Source: Citrobacter youngae ATCC 29220 (GTDB taxonomy: Bacteria > Pseudomonadota > Gammaproteobacteria > Enterobacterales > Enterobacteriaceae). Taken from it: a DNA stretch of 64,000 bases. Of the stretch, positions 10,819 to 21,592 are shown in pieces. The notes beneath the pieces were generated by a model. That model made no database searches and was not told the DNA's origin. It saw nothing but the letters and a program-made list of their open reading frames with translations. Where the stretch lies: contig NZ_GG730299.1 of the NCBI RefSeq assembly GCF_000155975.1, positions 248,305 through 312,304 of the forward strand, read 5' to 3'. Positions within the stretch are counted from its first letter, which is position 1, and each line of letters starts with the position of its first letter. Made by a program: the position numbers and the translations under genes.

Positions 10819-11094
10819 ATGATCGCGGAGTTTGAATCACGCATTCTGGCACTAATCGACGATATGGTAGAGCACGCCAGCGATGATGAGCTGTTTGCCA
10901 GTGGTTATTTGCGTGGACACCTGACGCTGGCCGTCGCAGAGCTGGACGCTGGCGAGGACCATTCCGCTGAGGCATTGTATGCCAATGTGACCAGCAGCCT
11001 GGAAAAAGCGATTAGCGCAGGCGAACTTTCGCCGCGTGACCAGGCGTTAGTGAAAGAGATGTGGGACGCTTTATTTCAAAAGGCAACGCAATAA
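10819..11094 (+). CDS. yfcL: YfcL family protein, function unknown
   Basis: This is a 91-residue acidic helical protein ([26 protein letters not shown]). It has no signal peptide or membrane segment and I see no catalytic motif. It is the conserved YfcL family found after epmC in enterobacteria. A GAGGAAAGAAG ribosome site precedes ATG 10819, and the 32-bp gap to epmC suggests one transcript. Its position last in a chain ending in EF-P hydroxylase hints at, but does not show, a translation-related role. Confidence 0.85.
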   Translation: MIAEFESRILALIDDMVEHASDDELFASGYLRGHLTLAVAELDAGEDHSAEALYANVTSSLEKAISAGELSPRDQALVKEMWDALFQKATQ

Positions 11095-11110
11095 TAATTG
11101 CAGTGGATTG

Positions 11111-11192
11111 TGCCGGATGGCGACGCTAAGGCGTCTTATCCGGCCTACGTGGACGGGAGTTGTAGGCCTGATAAGCGCAGCGCATCAGGCAA
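11111..11192. repeat. BIME between yfcL and mnmC
   Basis: TGCCGGATGGCGACGC and TTATCCGGCCTAC form one REP unit, and TGTAGGCCTGATAAGCGC with GCATCAGGCA forms an inverted second unit. It lies between convergent genes. Confidence 0.9.
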
Positions 11193-11207
11193 TGATGAGA
11201 GAGTATT

Positions 11208-13208
11208 TTATTTCACCGCTTTACCCTTCAATAACTTCCTGACCCACAACCGATTCGGATTCAGCGCCGCCAGCGTACTGGCATCCAGTGGAATGGGTTC
11301 ATCGCTCATTTGCGAGGCCAGAATTTCTGCACACAGTGGGGCAGAACACAGCCCACGCGACCCCAGCGCGCCCAGCATAAATAAATCAGCATAAACCGGG
11401 GCGCTTACCGCGTGCGCTTTGTCTTCGGCAAGCGTGACGTACTGGCTGAGCGTGGCGTCATAGTCCGCGACGTTGCCCACCATCGGGATGTGATCGCGCG
11501 TGGCGCAGCGGACCCCACAGCGGGCGGCATGCGCACTGACGTCGACCTCTTTTGCCCATGCGGCGTGCGGGAAGCAGTCGATTAAGCGCTGACGATTTTG
11601 CTGCTGGTCGTCCTCGCGATAATCTGTCTCCTCACTCCCCCGATGATAGCTGGCGCCAATGCAGTGTTGCTGATTTTCCGGATTCTGTGGCGTGAGGTAA
11701 CCGTCGTAGCACAGCACCTGACGCAGCGCCGAAAGCGTGGGCGTGGTGGGGATATGACTCACCTGACCGCCCACGGAATAAACCGGCAGCGGCTGCGTTT
11801 GTTCAAAGCGGTTAATGCGATAGCCATTCGCCAGAACCACCGCTGCGTGAGTGGCGGTTTTTCCACAGGCAAACGTCAATTGCCAGCTCGCTGTCTGGCG
11901 TGAAAGTGAGGCCAGCGTATGTTGGTAGCAGGTGCGTAATCCCAGAGTGGTCGCATAGTCCAGTACGGCGGCGGTTAATTGCGCCGGGCACAGCCATCCA
12001 CCTGCCGGATACTGAATCCCGCCGCATCCGGTTTCCACGCCTGTCGTTTGCAACACCTGCTGTGCGTCTACGCCGACGGCGAGCGCATCGGGCAGTTCAA
12101 GAGACAGCATTTGAGTGATTTTCTGCTGGCTTTTTTCATCCCAGGCGAGCTGCGTCACGCCGCACCACTCATGCGCGAACTCAACCGGAAGAGCGTCATA
12201 CAGTCGGCGGGCGAAGGTAAACGCGGTGGGGAAAAAGAGATTAATGGCCGCGTCATGCTTGCTGAGTAACGGATAGAGCGCCCCCTGACGATTACCCGAT
12301 GCGCCTGTGGCAGGTTTCTCGTCTGCGCAATAGAGCGTGACCTGCCAGCCGCGGCGCAGTAGCGCCAGCGACAGCAATGCGCTGGCAATGCCTCCGCCAA
12401 TAATAGCGGCTTCGCGCTTATCTGTTCCCGTGCGCGCAAACCACGGAGCCGATGAAGGGAGCGTCAGAGTCTGTTCCATGACGCCACAAAGCATTTCGCG
12501 TTTGCGGCCAAAGCCTTTGCGCTTTTGCATCGTAAATCCGGCTTCCTGCAATCCGCGGCGCACAAAGCCTGCGGAAGTGAAGGTTGCCAGCGTGCCGCCG
12601 GGGCGAGCCAGGCGGGCCATCGCGTTAAACAGCGTGGGCGTCCACATGTCCGGGTTTTTTGCCGGTGCGAAACCGTCCAGGAACCAGGCGTCCACTTTTT
12701 GATTCAGGGAATCATCGAGTTTGCTGGTCAGTTCATTAATATCGCCAAACCACAGATCCAGCGTGACGCGTCCATCATCAAGCAGCAGACGATGGCACCC
12801 CGCCAGCGGCAGCGGCCATTGCGCTTGCAGTGCCGTGGCCCACGGAGCAAGCTCCGGCCAGTGCTGGTGGGCTAAGGTCAGATCTTCTCGCGTCAGCGGA
12901 TATTTTTCGAAACTGATGAAATGTAATCTTTCCAGAGTCGCGTTGGGGTGGGTATCGCGAAAATCGGCAAATGCCTGCCAGAGCGTCAGGAAGTTAAGCC
13001 CGGTGCCAAACCCGCTTTCAGCCACCACGAACAGGGGGCGTGAATGCACAGGAAACCGCTGTGCGAGATGATTCCCGCCGAGGAAGACGTAACGTGTCTC
13101 TTCCAGTCCGTTATCATTGGAAAAATAGACATCATCAAAATCTCGGGAAACAGGTGTACCCTCAGCGTTGAATTCAAGGTTGGCAGGTTGTATAGCGTAT
13201 TGTTTCAC
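11208..13208 (-). CDS. mnmC: Bifunctional tRNA mnm5s2U biosynthesis enzyme MnmC
   Basis: MnmC makes 5-methylaminomethyl-2-thiouridine in the tRNA wobble position. Its C-terminal FAD domain removes the carboxymethyl group and its N-terminal domain then methylates with SAM. The N-domain shows [15 protein letters not shown] and the [17 protein letters not shown] segment; the oxidase domain starts near residue 260 with [21 protein letters not shown] place the start at GTG 13208 ([14 protein letters not shown]), giving 666 residues like the E. coli enzyme. A longer in-frame start at 13268 adds 20 residues not found in the family. It is divergent from fabB. Confidence 0.95.
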   Translation of the reverse strand: MKQYAIQPANLEFNAEGTPVSRDFDDVYFSNDNGLEETRYVFLGGNHLAQRFPVHSRPLFVVAESGFGTGLNFLTLWQAFADFRDTHPNATLERLHFISFEKYPLTREDLTLAHQHWPELAPWATALQAQWPLPLAGCHRLLLDDGRVTLDLWFGDINELTSKLDDSLNQKVDAWFLDGFAPAKNPDMWTPTLFNAMARLARPGGTLATFTSAGFVRRGLQEAGFTMQKRKGFGRKREMLCGVMEQTLTLPSSAPWFARTGTDKREAAIIGGGIASALLSLALLRRGWQVTLYCADEKPATGASGNRQGALYPLLSKHDAAINLFFPTAFTFARRLYDALPVEFAHEWCGVTQLAWDEKSQQKITQMLSLELPDALAVGVDAQQVLQTTGVETGCGGIQYPAGGWLCPAQLTAAVLDYATTLGLRTCYQHTLASLSRQTASWQLTFACGKTATHAAVVLANGYRINRFEQTQPLPVYSVGGQVSHIPTTPTLSALRQVLCYDGYLTPQNPENQQHCIGASYHRGSEETDYREDDQQQNRQRLIDCFPHAAWAKEVDVSAHAARCGVRCATRDHIPMVGNVADYDATLSQYVTLAEDKAHAVSAPVYADLFMLGALGSRGLCSAPLCAEILASQMSDEPIPLDASTLAALNPNRLWVRKLLKGKAVK

Positions 13209-13283
13209 GTAAGTTACTCGTCTGGCAGGCTGTGCCCCGATCTTAGCGATGAGTGCCTGGCTGCGCAAATTTCCACATTAAAT

Positions 13284-13318
13284 GGCTGATCGGACTTGTT
13301 CGGCGTACAAGTGTACGC
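13284..13318. promoter_or_regulatory. FadR and FabR operators of fabB
   Basis: CTGATCGGACTTGTT (from 13285) resembles the FadR activator site of fabB. GCGTACAAGTGTACGC (13303-13318) has seven-base inverted arms matching the FabR operator. Both regulators are known at E. coli fabB, where FadR activates and FabR represses in response to unsaturated acyl-ACP. Confidence 0.7.
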
Positions 13319-13367
13319 TATTGTGCCACTCGAAACTTTAAAATAGTGCGACTTACAGAGGTATTGA

Positions 13368-14588
13368 ATGAAACGTGCAGTGATTACTGGCTTGGGCATC
13401 GTTTCCAGCATCGGTAATAACCAGCAGGAAGTCCTGGCATCTCTGCGTGAAGGACGTTCAGGGATCACTTTCTCTCAGGAGCTGAAGGACTCCGGCATGC
13501 GTAGCCACGTATGGGGCAACGTAAAACTGGATACCACTGGCCTCATTGACCGCAAAGTAGTGCGCTTCATGAGCGACGCATCCATCTATGCATTCCTTTC
13601 AATGGAGCAGGCTGTGGCGGATGCCGGCCTTGCTGCCGAAGATTACCAGAACAACCCGCGCGTTGGCCTGATTGCAGGTTCCGGCGGCGGCTCCCCGCGT
13701 TTTCAGGTGTTCGGCGCTGACGCAATGCGTAGCCCGCGTGGTCTGAAAGCGGTTGGCCCGTATGTGGTCACCAAAGCGATGGCGTCCGGCGTTTCTGCCT
13801 GCCTCGCAACGCCGTTCAAAATTCACGGCGTAAACTACTCCATCAGCTCTGCCTGTGCGACTTCTGCGCACTGTATCGGCAACGCTGTGGAACAAATTCA
13901 GCTGGGCAAACAGGACATCGTTTTTGCTGGCGGCGGCGAAGAGCTGTGCTGGGAAATGGCGTGTGAATTCGACGCCATGGGCGCGCTGTCTACCAAATAT
14001 AACGACGACCCGTCTAAAGCTTCCCGTACCTATGATGCAAACCGCGACGGTTTTGTTATCGCAGGCGGCGGCGGTATGGTGGTGGTTGAAGAGCTGGAAC
14101 ACGCTCTGGCTCGTGGCGCGCATATCTACGCGGAAATCGTCGGTTACGGCGCTACCTCCGATGGCGCAGACATGGTTGCCCCGTCTGGCGAAGGCGCAGT
14201 ACGCTGCATGCAGATGGCGATGCACGGCGTTGACACGCCTATCGACTACCTGAACTCCCACGGTACTTCTACTCCGGTAGGCGACGTGAAAGAGCTGGGC
14301 GCAATCCGTGAAGTGTTTGGCGATAAGAGCCCGGCAATCTCGGCAACCAAAGCCATGACCGGTCACTCTCTGGGCGCGGCTGGCGTACAGGAAGCTATCT
14401 ACTCTCTGCTGATGCTGGAACACGGCTTTATCGCGCCGAGCATCAACATTGAAGAGCTGGACGAGCAGGCGGCGGGTCTGAACATCGTGACCAAACCGAC
14501 CGAGCAGGCGCTGACCACCGTGATGTCCAACAGCTTCGGCTTTGGCGGCACCAACGCTACGCTGGTAATGCGTAAGCTGAAAGCGTAA
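13368..14588 (+). CDS. fabB: 3-oxoacyl-[acyl-carrier-protein] synthase I FabB
   Basis: FabB condenses malonyl-ACP with acyl-ACP during fatty acid elongation and is essential for unsaturated fatty acid synthesis. The 406-residue protein carries the Cys-His-His triad: Cys163 in [12 protein letters not shown], then histidines in [12 protein letters not shown] and TGHSLGAAG. The start is supported by AGAGGTA before ATG 13368. It stands alone, with its own regulated promoter and a strong terminator. Its presence about 8 kb from fadIJ is a map coincidence shared with E. coli. Confidence 0.98.
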   Translation: MKRAVITGLGIVSSIGNNQQEVLASLREGRSGITFSQELKDSGMRSHVWGNVKLDTTGLIDRKVVRFMSDASIYAFLSMEQAVADAGLAAEDYQNNPRVGLIAGSGGGSPRFQVFGADAMRSPRGLKAVGPYVVTKAMASGVSACLATPFKIHGVNYSISSACATSAHCIGNAVEQIQLGKQDIVFAGGGEELCWEMACEFDAMGALSTKYNDDPSKASRTYDANRDGFVIAGGGGMVVVEELEHALARGAHIYAEIVGYGATSDGADMVAPSGEGAVRCMQMAMHGVDTPIDYLNSHGTSTPVGDVKELGAIREVFGDKSPAISATKAMTGHSLGAAGVQEAIYSLLMLEHGFIAPSINIEELDEQAAGLNIVTKPTEQALTTVMSNSFGFGGTNATLVMRKLKA

Positions 14589-14608
14589 GTCTGCAAAATA
14601 AGATGCAA

Positions 14609-14637
14609 AGGGGAGCCTGATGGCTCCCTTTTTTATT
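14609..14637. terminator. Bidirectional terminator between fabB and the lipoprotein gene
   Basis: GGGAGCC-TGAT-GGCTCCC is followed by TTTTTT on the plus strand. The minus-strand lipoprotein gene ends inside the T run at 14633, so the hairpin lies just beyond its stop codon. Confidence 0.85.
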
Positions 14638-15157
14638 TATTCATCTTTTCGTAATCCGGCGCGATTTCCGCCGACCACGCTTGCGCACGGGTAATATCCC
14701 CGGCACTGTAGATGAGGTGCTCATAACTATCGCTAATATCGCGAACGCGATAAATTTTCCAGCGCCCGTCTTCCCAACGCGTATAGACTTCCAGTTGAAG
14801 CGGTATCGACCCTGTGCCTAACTGAACATCAACTTTTTCACCGCCGAGAAAAGGTTGTGCTCGCCCGACCCGTAGCTGCGGGATCCATTTGGGGTCGTAA
14901 TCCTGAACGTACATAAAGTAGTCTGCTCCGAGGATTTCCTGCTCGTAAAGGGAATCAATCAGCGCCAGGCGTTCGATAAGGTCTTTTGCTACATAGCGCT
15001 GCATTAATGCGGATGTGTCATGAGGTGTATCCAGATCCTGGGTGTTAATGTTCATCCACGCGAGATAGAACTGTTTTACAGCCTGTGTGCTGTCTTGATG
15101 AGGCGCAGAGCAGCCGCAAAGCATCAGGATGAGAGCAATAAGCGAAAATGCTTTCAT
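14633..15157 (-). CDS. Small lipoprotein, DUF3828 (YbjP/YqhG-like) family
   Basis: The 174-residue product begins MKAFSLIALILMLCGCSAPHQ, a short signal peptide with a lipobox-like LCGC and acylated Cys16. The body (TQAVKQFYLAWMN, YVAKDLIERL, VYTRWEDGRWKIYRVRD) resembles DUF3828 proteins such as YbjP and YqhG, which fold like NTF2 and have no settled function. I placed the start at 15157 because the signal peptide begins there and AGGGACACGG precedes it; the reading frame stays open 73 codons upstream but that stretch looks non-coding. I do not know this gene at this locus in E. coli K-12. The family call is from memory of sequence style. Confidence 0.75.
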   Translation of the reverse strand: MKAFSLIALILMLCGCSAPHQDSTQAVKQFYLAWMNINTQDLDTPHDTSALMQRYVAKDLIERLALIDSLYEQEILGADYFMYVQDYDPKWIPQLRVGRAQPFLGGEKVDVQLGTGSIPLQLEVYTRWEDGRWKIYRVRDISDSYEHLIYSAGDITRAQAWSAEIAPDYEKMNK

Positions 15158-15450
15158 TACCGTGTCCCTAAAAATATATTCCGACAAAATGGATCGTTGA
15201 GTGTCCCCCTGATTGAAAACTATTTCCTCATTGTTAGTGCTTTTCTTCGATAATATAACCCTCTGTTTTGTGGAAGCCTTCGGTGATTTCGAGGTTGACA
15301 AGTTTAGCCCCTCACAGGCAGACTCCAGCTTCAACATTATCCTCTTGATAATGCGTAAGCGTTTAACGTTATCCAACGCACCTTAATCCTGAAAGTCAGG
15401 TAGAGGGGGCGTGGGCATTCCTCGCCTTACTCTGCATTTTGGAGTAACGC
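15158..15450. other. Divergent intergenic region lipoprotein gene-yfcJ
   Basis: This gap of nearly 300 bp holds the two divergent promoters. A small hairpin CCTGA-AAG-TCAGG lies at 15388-15400. I see no further gene. Confidence 0.5.
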
Positions 15451-16629
15451 ATGACAGCAGTAACCCAACAAGAAAAAACACCGTCGGCGAACTTTTCGCT
15501 GTTTCGTATCGCTTTTGCGGTTTTCCTGACCTACATGACGGTCGGTCTGCCTTTACCCGTCATTCCTCTGTTTGTGCACCAGGAGTTGGGCTATGGCAAT
15601 ACCATGGTCGGCATCGCGGTGGGCATTCAGTTTCTGGCGACGGTCTTAACGCGTGGTTATGCCGGGCGTTTAGCCGATCAATATGGCGCCAAACGTTCGG
15701 CGCTACAGGGGATGTTTGCCTGTGCGCTGGCGGGCGCGGCGTGGCTATTGGCCGCGCTATTACCTGTCTCTGTCCCGGTGAAGTTTGCGTTGTTGATTGT
15801 CGGACGTCTGATCCTCGGATTTGGCGAAAGCCAACTGCTGACCGGAACGCTGACCTGGGGCCTGGGGCTGGTGGGGCCAACACGTTCCGGTAAGGTGATG
15901 TCGTGGAACGGAATGGCGATTTATGGCGCGCTGGCGGCCGGTGCGCCGCTGGGTTTGCTGATCCATAGCCACTTTGGCTTTGCGGCATTGGCGGGAACCA
16001 CAATGATATTACCGCTGCTGGCATGGGCATTCAACGGCACCGTCCGGAAAGTACCTGCGCACGCCGGGGAGCGACCTTCATTGTGGAGCGTGGTCGGGCT
16101 TATCTGGAAACCGGGCCTGGGTCTGGCCTTGCAGGGCGTTGGCTTTGCGGTGATCGGTACCTTTATTTCACTCTATTTTGTCAGCAATGGCTGGACGATG
16201 GCAGGATTCACCCTGACCGCGTTTGGCGGGGCATTTGTGCTGATGCGCATTCTGTTTGGCTGGATGCCGGACCGATTCGGCGGCGTGAAGGTCGCGGTCG
16301 TCTCATTGCTGGTTGAAACTGCGGGTCTGATCCTGCTGTGGCAGGCGCCATCGGCCTGGGTTGCTCTGCTGGGAGCGGCGTTAACCGGGGCCGGTTGTTC
16401 GCTTATCTTCCCGGCGCTGGGCGTTGAGGTTGTGAAGCGAGTGCCCGCGCAGGTTCGCGGTACGGCACTGGGCGGTTACGCCGCATTTCAGGATATCTCC
16501 TACGGCGTAAGCGGCCCTGTAGCCGGGGTGCTGGCCACCGCGTACGGCTATCCCTCGGTATTCCTTGCCGGAGCGATATCCGCCGTGGTGGGGATTTTCG
16601 TGACGTTGCTTACGCTGCGAAAAAGTTAG
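15451..16629 (+). CDS. yfcJ: Major facilitator superfamily transporter YfcJ
   Basis: This 392-residue inner membrane protein has about 12 predicted transmembrane helices and belongs to the YfcJ/YhhS group of MFS efflux proteins. MFS loop motifs are visible as [15 protein letters not shown] between helices 2 and 3 and as [11 protein letters not shown] in the second half. The substrate is unknown. ATG 15451 follows TTTTGGAGTAACGC. The gene's last four bases overlap the end of flk on the opposite strand, so the two genes converge without a terminator gap. Confidence 0.93.
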   Translation: MTAVTQQEKTPSANFSLFRIAFAVFLTYMTVGLPLPVIPLFVHQELGYGNTMVGIAVGIQFLATVLTRGYAGRLADQYGAKRSALQGMFACALAGAAWLLAALLPVSVPVKFALLIVGRLILGFGESQLLTGTLTWGLGLVGPTRSGKVMSWNGMAIYGALAAGAPLGLLIHSHFGFAALAGTTMILPLLAWAFNGTVRKVPAHAGERPSLWSVVGLIWKPGLGLALQGVGFAVIGTFISLYFVSNGWTMAGFTLTAFGGAFVLMRILFGWMPDRFGGVKVAVVSLLVETAGLILLWQAPSAWVALLGAALTGAGCSLIFPALGVEVVKRVPAQVRGTALGGYAAFQDISYGVSGPVAGVLATAYGYPSVFLAGAISAVVGIFVTLLTLRKS

Positions 16630-17633
16630 GCGACCAGCCAGAAAATGGCTAACGCAATCATCAAGGCAATAAACAGCAGTCCCGGTCGCGCCGACAGTGA
16701 TTTAACCGTTTCAATCATCGGCGCGAACGGGCTGTAAATGGGCTGAGGATAGCGCGGATCGTTTAATTCCTGCTCCCGGTCACGTTCCACGCGGCGCAGG
16801 AAGATTTGATTCAGCAAGTCCAGCACCTGAACCGTGGTCAGAATCGATTGTGGCTGGATCTGATACGTCTGTTGCGCGTACTCTTTGATTGCCGTCAGCT
16901 CATTCGGCTCTAACGGCTGTTTCAGCGCCGCCTGCAGCGTTTGTAACGTTGGGGCGCTTTGCAGACTGAGCGTCTGGCGCGCCTGTAGCCAGGTGACCAG
17001 ATGCGTAAATTGTTTGGCGGGGATCAGCTCTCCGCTTTTTACCCCAGACAGCTCCAGCATAGACTGCCAGATCATCTTACCGGATTCTCCCGTGGCCGCC
17101 GCCAGTTTGGTAACCAACTGGTTCAGCGTATTGTGCTCTGCGGGGAGTAACGGACGATCGGTAGCCGGACGCTGCTGCGGCTGCGGTATCGAAAGCTGTC
17201 CTTGTTGCAACAGGGTCAGCACGTTCTTCAATTGCTCAGGCGTGAGTTGGCTAAGCGCCGTCTGCCCGTACTGCTGGCGGATAAAATCACTCACCGCCTG
17301 ACGGTTATTTCCCTGACTCAATAGCTCAGTGAGCTGCGACAGCACCTGACGATTGGCGTGATTCTGCTGCGCGACTTCCAGCCGCTGGTTCAAATTTTGT
17401 TCGGCGGCGGGAAAGTGACGTGACTGCAACGGTGTATCACTTTTGACGCCCAGATCGTGTTTCATTCCGGCCCACACCTCAGCGCTTTGCTGTTGGGTGA
17501 GCGAAATTAAACGGGTAATCAGCCGTTCCAGCACGGTACGTTGTAACGTGGATAACGGTTGCTCACCTGCAACGGAGGGGGCATTTTGGCCTTCGCCGGG
17601 AGGGCGAGCGGGCGTACCTGAAATGGGCTGCAT
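16626..17633 (-). CDS. flk: Flagellar biosynthesis regulator Flk
   Basis: Flk is a cytosol-facing, tail-anchored inner membrane protein that couples flagellar ring assembly to late gene expression, partly by preventing premature FlgM export. The 335-residue protein is Gln-rich and helical. It ends in one membrane segment, [17 protein letters not shown], at the extreme C-terminus. The central [20 protein letters not shown] and [10 protein letters not shown] segments match E. coli Flk, while the N-terminal third has diverged. It lies opposite and upstream of pdxB. No other flagellar genes are in the window, although lrhA, a flagellar repressor, is. Confidence 0.93.
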   Translation of the reverse strand: MQPISGTPARPPGEGQNAPSVAGEQPLSTLQRTVLERLITRLISLTQQQSAEVWAGMKHDLGVKSDTPLQSRHFPAAEQNLNQRLEVAQQNHANRQVLSQLTELLSQGNNRQAVSDFIRQQYGQTALSQLTPEQLKNVLTLLQQGQLSIPQPQQRPATDRPLLPAEHNTLNQLVTKLAAATGESGKMIWQSMLELSGVKSGELIPAKQFTHLVTWLQARQTLSLQSAPTLQTLQAALKQPLEPNELTAIKEYAQQTYQIQPQSILTTVQVLDLLNQIFLRRVERDREQELNDPRYPQPIYSPFAPMIETVKSLSARPGLLFIALMIALAIFWLVA

Positions 17634-17741
17634 CGTCTCTGTTCCTTAAATCTGTGCTGACCAGGTCTCGCAGTATGCCTGGCGGCGAGATTATGGCACA
17701 CTTGCCCGGTTAACTCTCGTTCTCAAACAGGTGCGAAAGAC

Positions 17742-18878
17742 GTGAAAATCCTCGTTGATGAAAATATGCCCTATGCCCGCGAACTGTTCAGTCGTTTGGG
17801 GGAGGTCAAAGCGGTTCCTGGTCGTCCGATTCCCGTTGCCGAACTGGATGATGCGGATGCCTTAATGGTGCGCTCGGTGACGAAAGTCAATGAATCCCTG
17901 CTCAGCGGAAAACCGGTTAAATTTGTCGGTACGGCAACCGCAGGCACCGACCATGTGGATGAAGCCTGGCTCGCGCAGTCGGGAATCGGTTTTTCCGCTG
18001 CGCCCGGATGTAATGCGATTGCGGTCGTGGAATATGTTTTTTCAGCATTGCTGATGCTGGCGGAGCGCGACGGGTTTGCGTTACGCGATCGCACCGTGGG
18101 CATCGTGGGCGTTGGCAACGTGGGCGGTCGTTTACAGGCGCGGCTGGAAGCGCTGGGGATCCGTACGCTGCTGTGCGATCCACCGCGGGCCGATCGCGGT
18201 GACGAAGGGGATTTCCGCTCGCTGGACGAACTGGTACAGCAGGCCGATGTGCTGACTTTCCATACGCCGCTGTTTAAAGACGGCCCATACAAAACGCTGC
18301 ATTTGGCGGATGACGCGCTGATTAGCCGACTCAAGCCGGGCACCATTCTGATCAACGCCTGCCGTGGGCCGGTTATCGACAATACGGCATTGCTGAACCG
18401 ACTTAATGCCGGGCAAGCACTGAGCGTGGTGCTGGATGTCTGGGAAGGCGAGCCGGATCTCAATGTGGCGTTGCTGGAGAAAGCCGATATCGGCACGGCG
18501 CACATTGCCGGGTATACCCTGGAAGGAAAAGCACGTGGGACCACGCAGGTTTTTGAGGCCTATAGCAAGTTTATTGGTCGCGAACAGCACGTTGCGCTGA
18601 ACACCCTGTTGCCAGCGCCGGAGTTTGGTCGTATCACGCTGCATGGGCCATTAGATCAGCCAACGCTGAAAAGGCTGGCGCATTTAGTGTATGATGTGCG
18701 CCGCGATGATGCGCCGCTGCGTAAAGTCGCTGGAATTCCGGGGGAGTTTGATAAACTGCGTAAAAATTATCTTGAGCGCCGTGAATGGTCGTCTTTATAC
18801 GTGATGTGTGACGACGCAACGGCTGCAGCCTTGCTGTGTAAGCTGGGGTTTAACGCGGTTCATCACCCGGCACATTAA
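17742..18878 (+). CDS. pdxB: Erythronate-4-phosphate dehydrogenase PdxB
   Basis: PdxB oxidises 4-phosphoerythronate to 2-oxo-3-hydroxy-4-phosphobutanoate, the second step of DXP-dependent vitamin B6 synthesis. The 378 residues contain the NAD-binding [20 protein letters not shown], the [10 protein letters not shown] arginine region and the late histidine in [12 protein letters not shown], typical of D-2-hydroxyacid dehydrogenases. The start is GTG at 17742, followed by [11 protein letters not shown]. It heads a co-directional run that continues with usg and truA, as in E. coli. Confidence 0.97.
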   Translation: MKILVDENMPYARELFSRLGEVKAVPGRPIPVAELDDADALMVRSVTKVNESLLSGKPVKFVGTATAGTDHVDEAWLAQSGIGFSAAPGCNAIAVVEYVFSALLMLAERDGFALRDRTVGIVGVGNVGGRLQARLEALGIRTLLCDPPRADRGDEGDFRSLDELVQQADVLTFHTPLFKDGPYKTLHLADDALISRLKPGTILINACRGPVIDNTALLNRLNAGQALSVVLDVWEGEPDLNVALLEKADIGTAHIAGYTLEGKARGTTQVFEAYSKFIGREQHVALNTLLPAPEFGRITLHGPLDQPTLKRLAHLVYDVRRDDAPLRKVAGIPGEFDKLRKNYLERREWSSLYVMCDDATAAALLCKLGFNAVHHPAH

Positions 18879-18892
18879 TGTCTTCTTAATGC

Positions 18893-18917
18893 TCCCTGTC
18901 GAATAATGCGACAGGGA
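18893..18917. terminator. Hairpin in the pdxB-usg gap (possible attenuator)
   Basis: TCCCTGTCG pairs perfectly with CGACAGGGA around a seven-base loop. The T run (TTTTT) lies about ten bases further on, so strong termination is unlikely and partial attenuation or 3' end protection is more plausible. Confidence 0.5.
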
Positions 18918-18945
18918 CGCTTATGTTTTTCTGGAGTAAATCACC

Positions 18946-19959
18946 ATGTCTGAAGGCTGGAATATTGCCATTCTGGGCGCAACGGGCGCCGTAGGCGAAG
19001 CCCTGCTCGATACGCTGGCTGAACGCCAGTTCCCGGTCGGTGAAATTTATGCGCTGGCGCGTAATGAAAGCGCCGGTGAGCACCTGCGTTATAACGGTAA
19101 ATCGGTCATTGTTCAGGATGTGGCGGATTTTGACTGGACGCAGGCGCAGCTGGCGTTTTTTGTTGCGGGCGCAGAAGCCACCGCGGCATGGGTGGAAGAA
19201 GCAACCAATGCCGGTTGCCTGGTGATCGACAGCAGTGGTCTGTTCGCGCTTGAGCCGGACGTTCCGCTGGTGGTTCCGGACGTCAACCCGTTCGTGCTGG
19301 CGGATTACCGTAACCGTAATGTGATTGCGGTCCCTACTAGCCTGACCAGTCAACTGTTGTCTGCGCTGAAGCCGCTGATTGATGACGGCGGGCTATCGCG
19401 TATTACGGTGACCAATATTATTTCGGCTTCCGCGCACGGTAAAAAAGCCGTCGATGCGCTGGCCGGACAGAGTGCGAAGCTGCTCAATGGTATCCCGATT
19501 GACGAAGACGATTTCTTTGGCCGCCAGCTGGCATTCAATATGCTGCCGCTGCTGCCAGATCGTGAAGGCAGCGTGCGCGAAGAGCGTCGTATCGTCGATG
19601 AAGTGCGCAAAATTATGCAGGATGATGGCCTGCTTATCTCCGCCAGCATCGTGCAGTCGCCGGTGTTTTATGGCCACGCGCAGATGGTGAATTTTGAAGC
19701 CTTGCGTCCGTTGGCGGCGGAAGAGGCGCGTGATGCGTTTTCTCGCGGCGAAGACGTGGTGTTGTCCGAAGAGACCGATTTTCCGACTCAGGTTGGCGAT
19801 GCCTCTGGTTCGCCGCACCTGTCGATTGGCTGCGTACATAACGACTACGGGATGCCGGAACAGGTTCAGTTCTGGTCCGTGGCGGATAACGTGCGCTTCG
19901 GTGGCGCATTGATGGCGGTGAAAATTGCGGAAAAACTGGTGCAGGAGTATCTGTACTAA
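18946..19959 (+). CDS. usg: USG-1 protein, aspartate-semialdehyde dehydrogenase homologue
   Basis: USG-1 has the fold of aspartate-semialdehyde dehydrogenase: an N-terminal NADP-binding [19 protein letters not shown] and the dimerisation domain. Its function is unknown. The region where the true enzyme has its catalytic cysteine (NPNCST type) reads VPTSLTSQ here, with no cysteine, so it is probably not an active dehydrogenase. Length is 337 residues. The stop codon overlaps the truA start as TAATG, so expression is coupled to truA. Confidence 0.93.
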   Translation: MSEGWNIAILGATGAVGEALLDTLAERQFPVGEIYALARNESAGEHLRYNGKSVIVQDVADFDWTQAQLAFFVAGAEATAAWVEEATNAGCLVIDSSGLFALEPDVPLVVPDVNPFVLADYRNRNVIAVPTSLTSQLLSALKPLIDDGGLSRITVTNIISASAHGKKAVDALAGQSAKLLNGIPIDEDDFFGRQLAFNMLPLLPDREGSVREERRIVDEVRKIMQDDGLLISASIVQSPVFYGHAQMVNFEALRPLAAEEARDAFSRGEDVVLSEETDFPTQVGDASGSPHLSIGCVHNDYGMPEQVQFWSVADNVRFGGALMAVKIAEKLVQEYLY

Positions 19960-20771
19960 TGTCGGACCTGCAACAGCCGTCACCCCATAAAATTGCGCTG
20001 GGCATTGAGTACGACGGCAGCAAATATTATGGCTGGCAGCGCCAGAACGAAGTGCGTAGCGTTCAGGAAAAGCTGGAAAAAGCGCTCTCTCAGGTGGCGA
20101 ATGAACCTGTCAGCGTCTTTTGTGCGGGGCGCACGGATGCGGGCGTTCATGGCACCGGGCAGGTCGTGCATTTTGAAACGCACGCTGTGCGTAAAGATGC
20201 CGCCTGGACGCTGGGCGTAAATGCGAATTTACCTGGTGACATCGCCGTGCGCTGGGTGAAAGCTGTACCCGATGATTTTCATGCCCGATTTAGCGCCACG
20301 GCTCGCCGTTATCGCTACATCATCTACAATCATCGGCTGCGCCCTGCGGTTTTAGGTAAAGGGGTAACCCATTACTATGAGCCGCTGGATGCTGAACGTA
20401 TGCATCGTGCGGCCCAGTGTCTGATAGGCGAAAACGATTTTACCTCGTTTCGGGCGGTGCAGTGCCAGTCGCGCACACCGTGGCGTAACGTGATGCACAT
20501 TAACGTTGAACGTTTCGGCGCATATGTGGTGGTGGATATTAAAGCGAATGCCTTTGTACATCATATGGTCAGGAATATTGTTGGCAGCCTGATGGAAGTA
20601 GGCGCCCACAACCAGCCGGAGAGCTGGATAGCAGAACTGTTAGCGGCGAAGGACAGAACGCTGGCAGCGGCAACGGCGAAAGCGGAAGGTCTGTATCTGG
20701 TTGCGGTAGATTACCCTGACCGGTTCGACCTGCCAAAACCGCCAATGGGCCCGCTATTTCTGGCGGACTAA
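19959..20771 (+). CDS. truA: tRNA pseudouridine(38-40) synthase TruA
   Basis: TruA isomerises uridines at positions 38, 39 and 40 of the tRNA anticodon arm. The 270-residue protein has the catalytic Asp60 in [18 protein letters not shown] and the conserved [14 protein letters not shown] segment. The start lies within the usg stop codon. dedA follows after 24 bp. This is the E. coli hisT operon arrangement. Confidence 0.97.
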   Translation: MSDLQQPSPHKIALGIEYDGSKYYGWQRQNEVRSVQEKLEKALSQVANEPVSVFCAGRTDAGVHGTGQVVHFETHAVRKDAAWTLGVNANLPGDIAVRWVKAVPDDFHARFSATARRYRYIIYNHRLRPAVLGKGVTHYYEPLDAERMHRAAQCLIGENDFTSFRAVQCQSRTPWRNVMHINVERFGAYVVVDIKANAFVHHMVRNIVGSLMEVGAHNQPESWIAELLAAKDRTLAAATAKAEGLYLVAVDYPDRFDLPKPPMGPLFLAD

Positions 20772-20795
20772 TTTGAGTCGTATAAAGGCAAAACT

Positions 20796-21443
20796 ATGGA
20801 CCTGATTTACTTTCTCATCGATTTTATTCTGCACATTGATGTGCACCTGGCGGAGCTGGTCGCGGAATACGGTGTCTGGGTGTACGCGATTCTGTTTCTG
20901 ATCCTGTTCTGTGAAACCGGGCTGGTAGTGACGCCGTTCCTGCCAGGGGACTCGCTGCTGTTCGTTGCTGGCGCGCTTTCTGCGCTGCCAACTAACGATC
21001 TTAATGTTCATCTGATGGTGGCGTTGATGATTGTGGCGGCGATTGTAGGCGATGCGGTGAATTACACGATTGGCCGCTTGTTCGGTGAAAAACTCTTTAG
21101 TAACCCGAACTCCAAAATTTTCCGCCGCAGTTACCTGGATAAAACCCATGCGTTCTACGAGCGCCACGGCGGTAAAACCATTATCCTCGCGCGCTTCGTG
21201 CCTATCGTGCGTACATTTGCGCCGTTTGTTGCCGGTATGGGACACATGTCCTATCGTCACTTTGCGATGTATAACGTCGTGGGCGCGCTGCTGTGGGTAT
21301 TGCTGTTTACCTATGCAGGCTATCTGTTCGGCGATCTACCGATTGTTCAGGAAAACCTGAAATTATTGATTGTGGCGATTATCGTCCTTTCCGTATTGCC
21401 GGGGGTGATTGAAGTGATTCGCCATAAACGCGCTGCAAAATAG
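20796..21443 (+). CDS. dedA: DedA family inner membrane protein
   Basis: DedA-family proteins are polytopic inner membrane proteins linked to lipid carrier recycling, proton motive force maintenance and drug tolerance; the exact substrate of this member is not established. The 215 residues show the family segments [14 protein letters not shown] and [17 protein letters not shown], with the conserved acidic and arginine residues. It ends in a basic tail, RHKRAAK. It is four residues shorter at the C-terminus than the K-12 protein as I recall it. Confidence 0.93.
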   Translation: MDLIYFLIDFILHIDVHLAELVAEYGVWVYAILFLILFCETGLVVTPFLPGDSLLFVAGALSALPTNDLNVHLMVALMIVAAIVGDAVNYTIGRLFGEKLFSNPNSKIFRRSYLDKTHAFYERHGGKTIILARFVPIVRTFAPFVAGMGHMSYRHFAMYNVVGALLWVLLFTYAGYLFGDLPIVQENLKLLIVAIIVLSVLPGVIEVIRHKRAAK

Positions 21444-21592
21444 AAAGTAACTCAGCGGTTCGACCACTTTTTTATCCAAAGTTTCGGGCTGTTATGTTTT
21501 AATGTGCAACATTCATGGTCTGTTAGGGGCAAAAATGGCATTATGCGCCCCTTATAACAAAGCTGACTAGGGTTCAGGCAGAAAGGTCACCA

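Noticed and set aside
15158-15376. 73-codon N-terminal extension of the lipoprotein gene
   Set aside because: A lipoprotein signal peptide must be at the N-terminus, so the start at 15157 is correct. The upstream peptide has no recognisable character.
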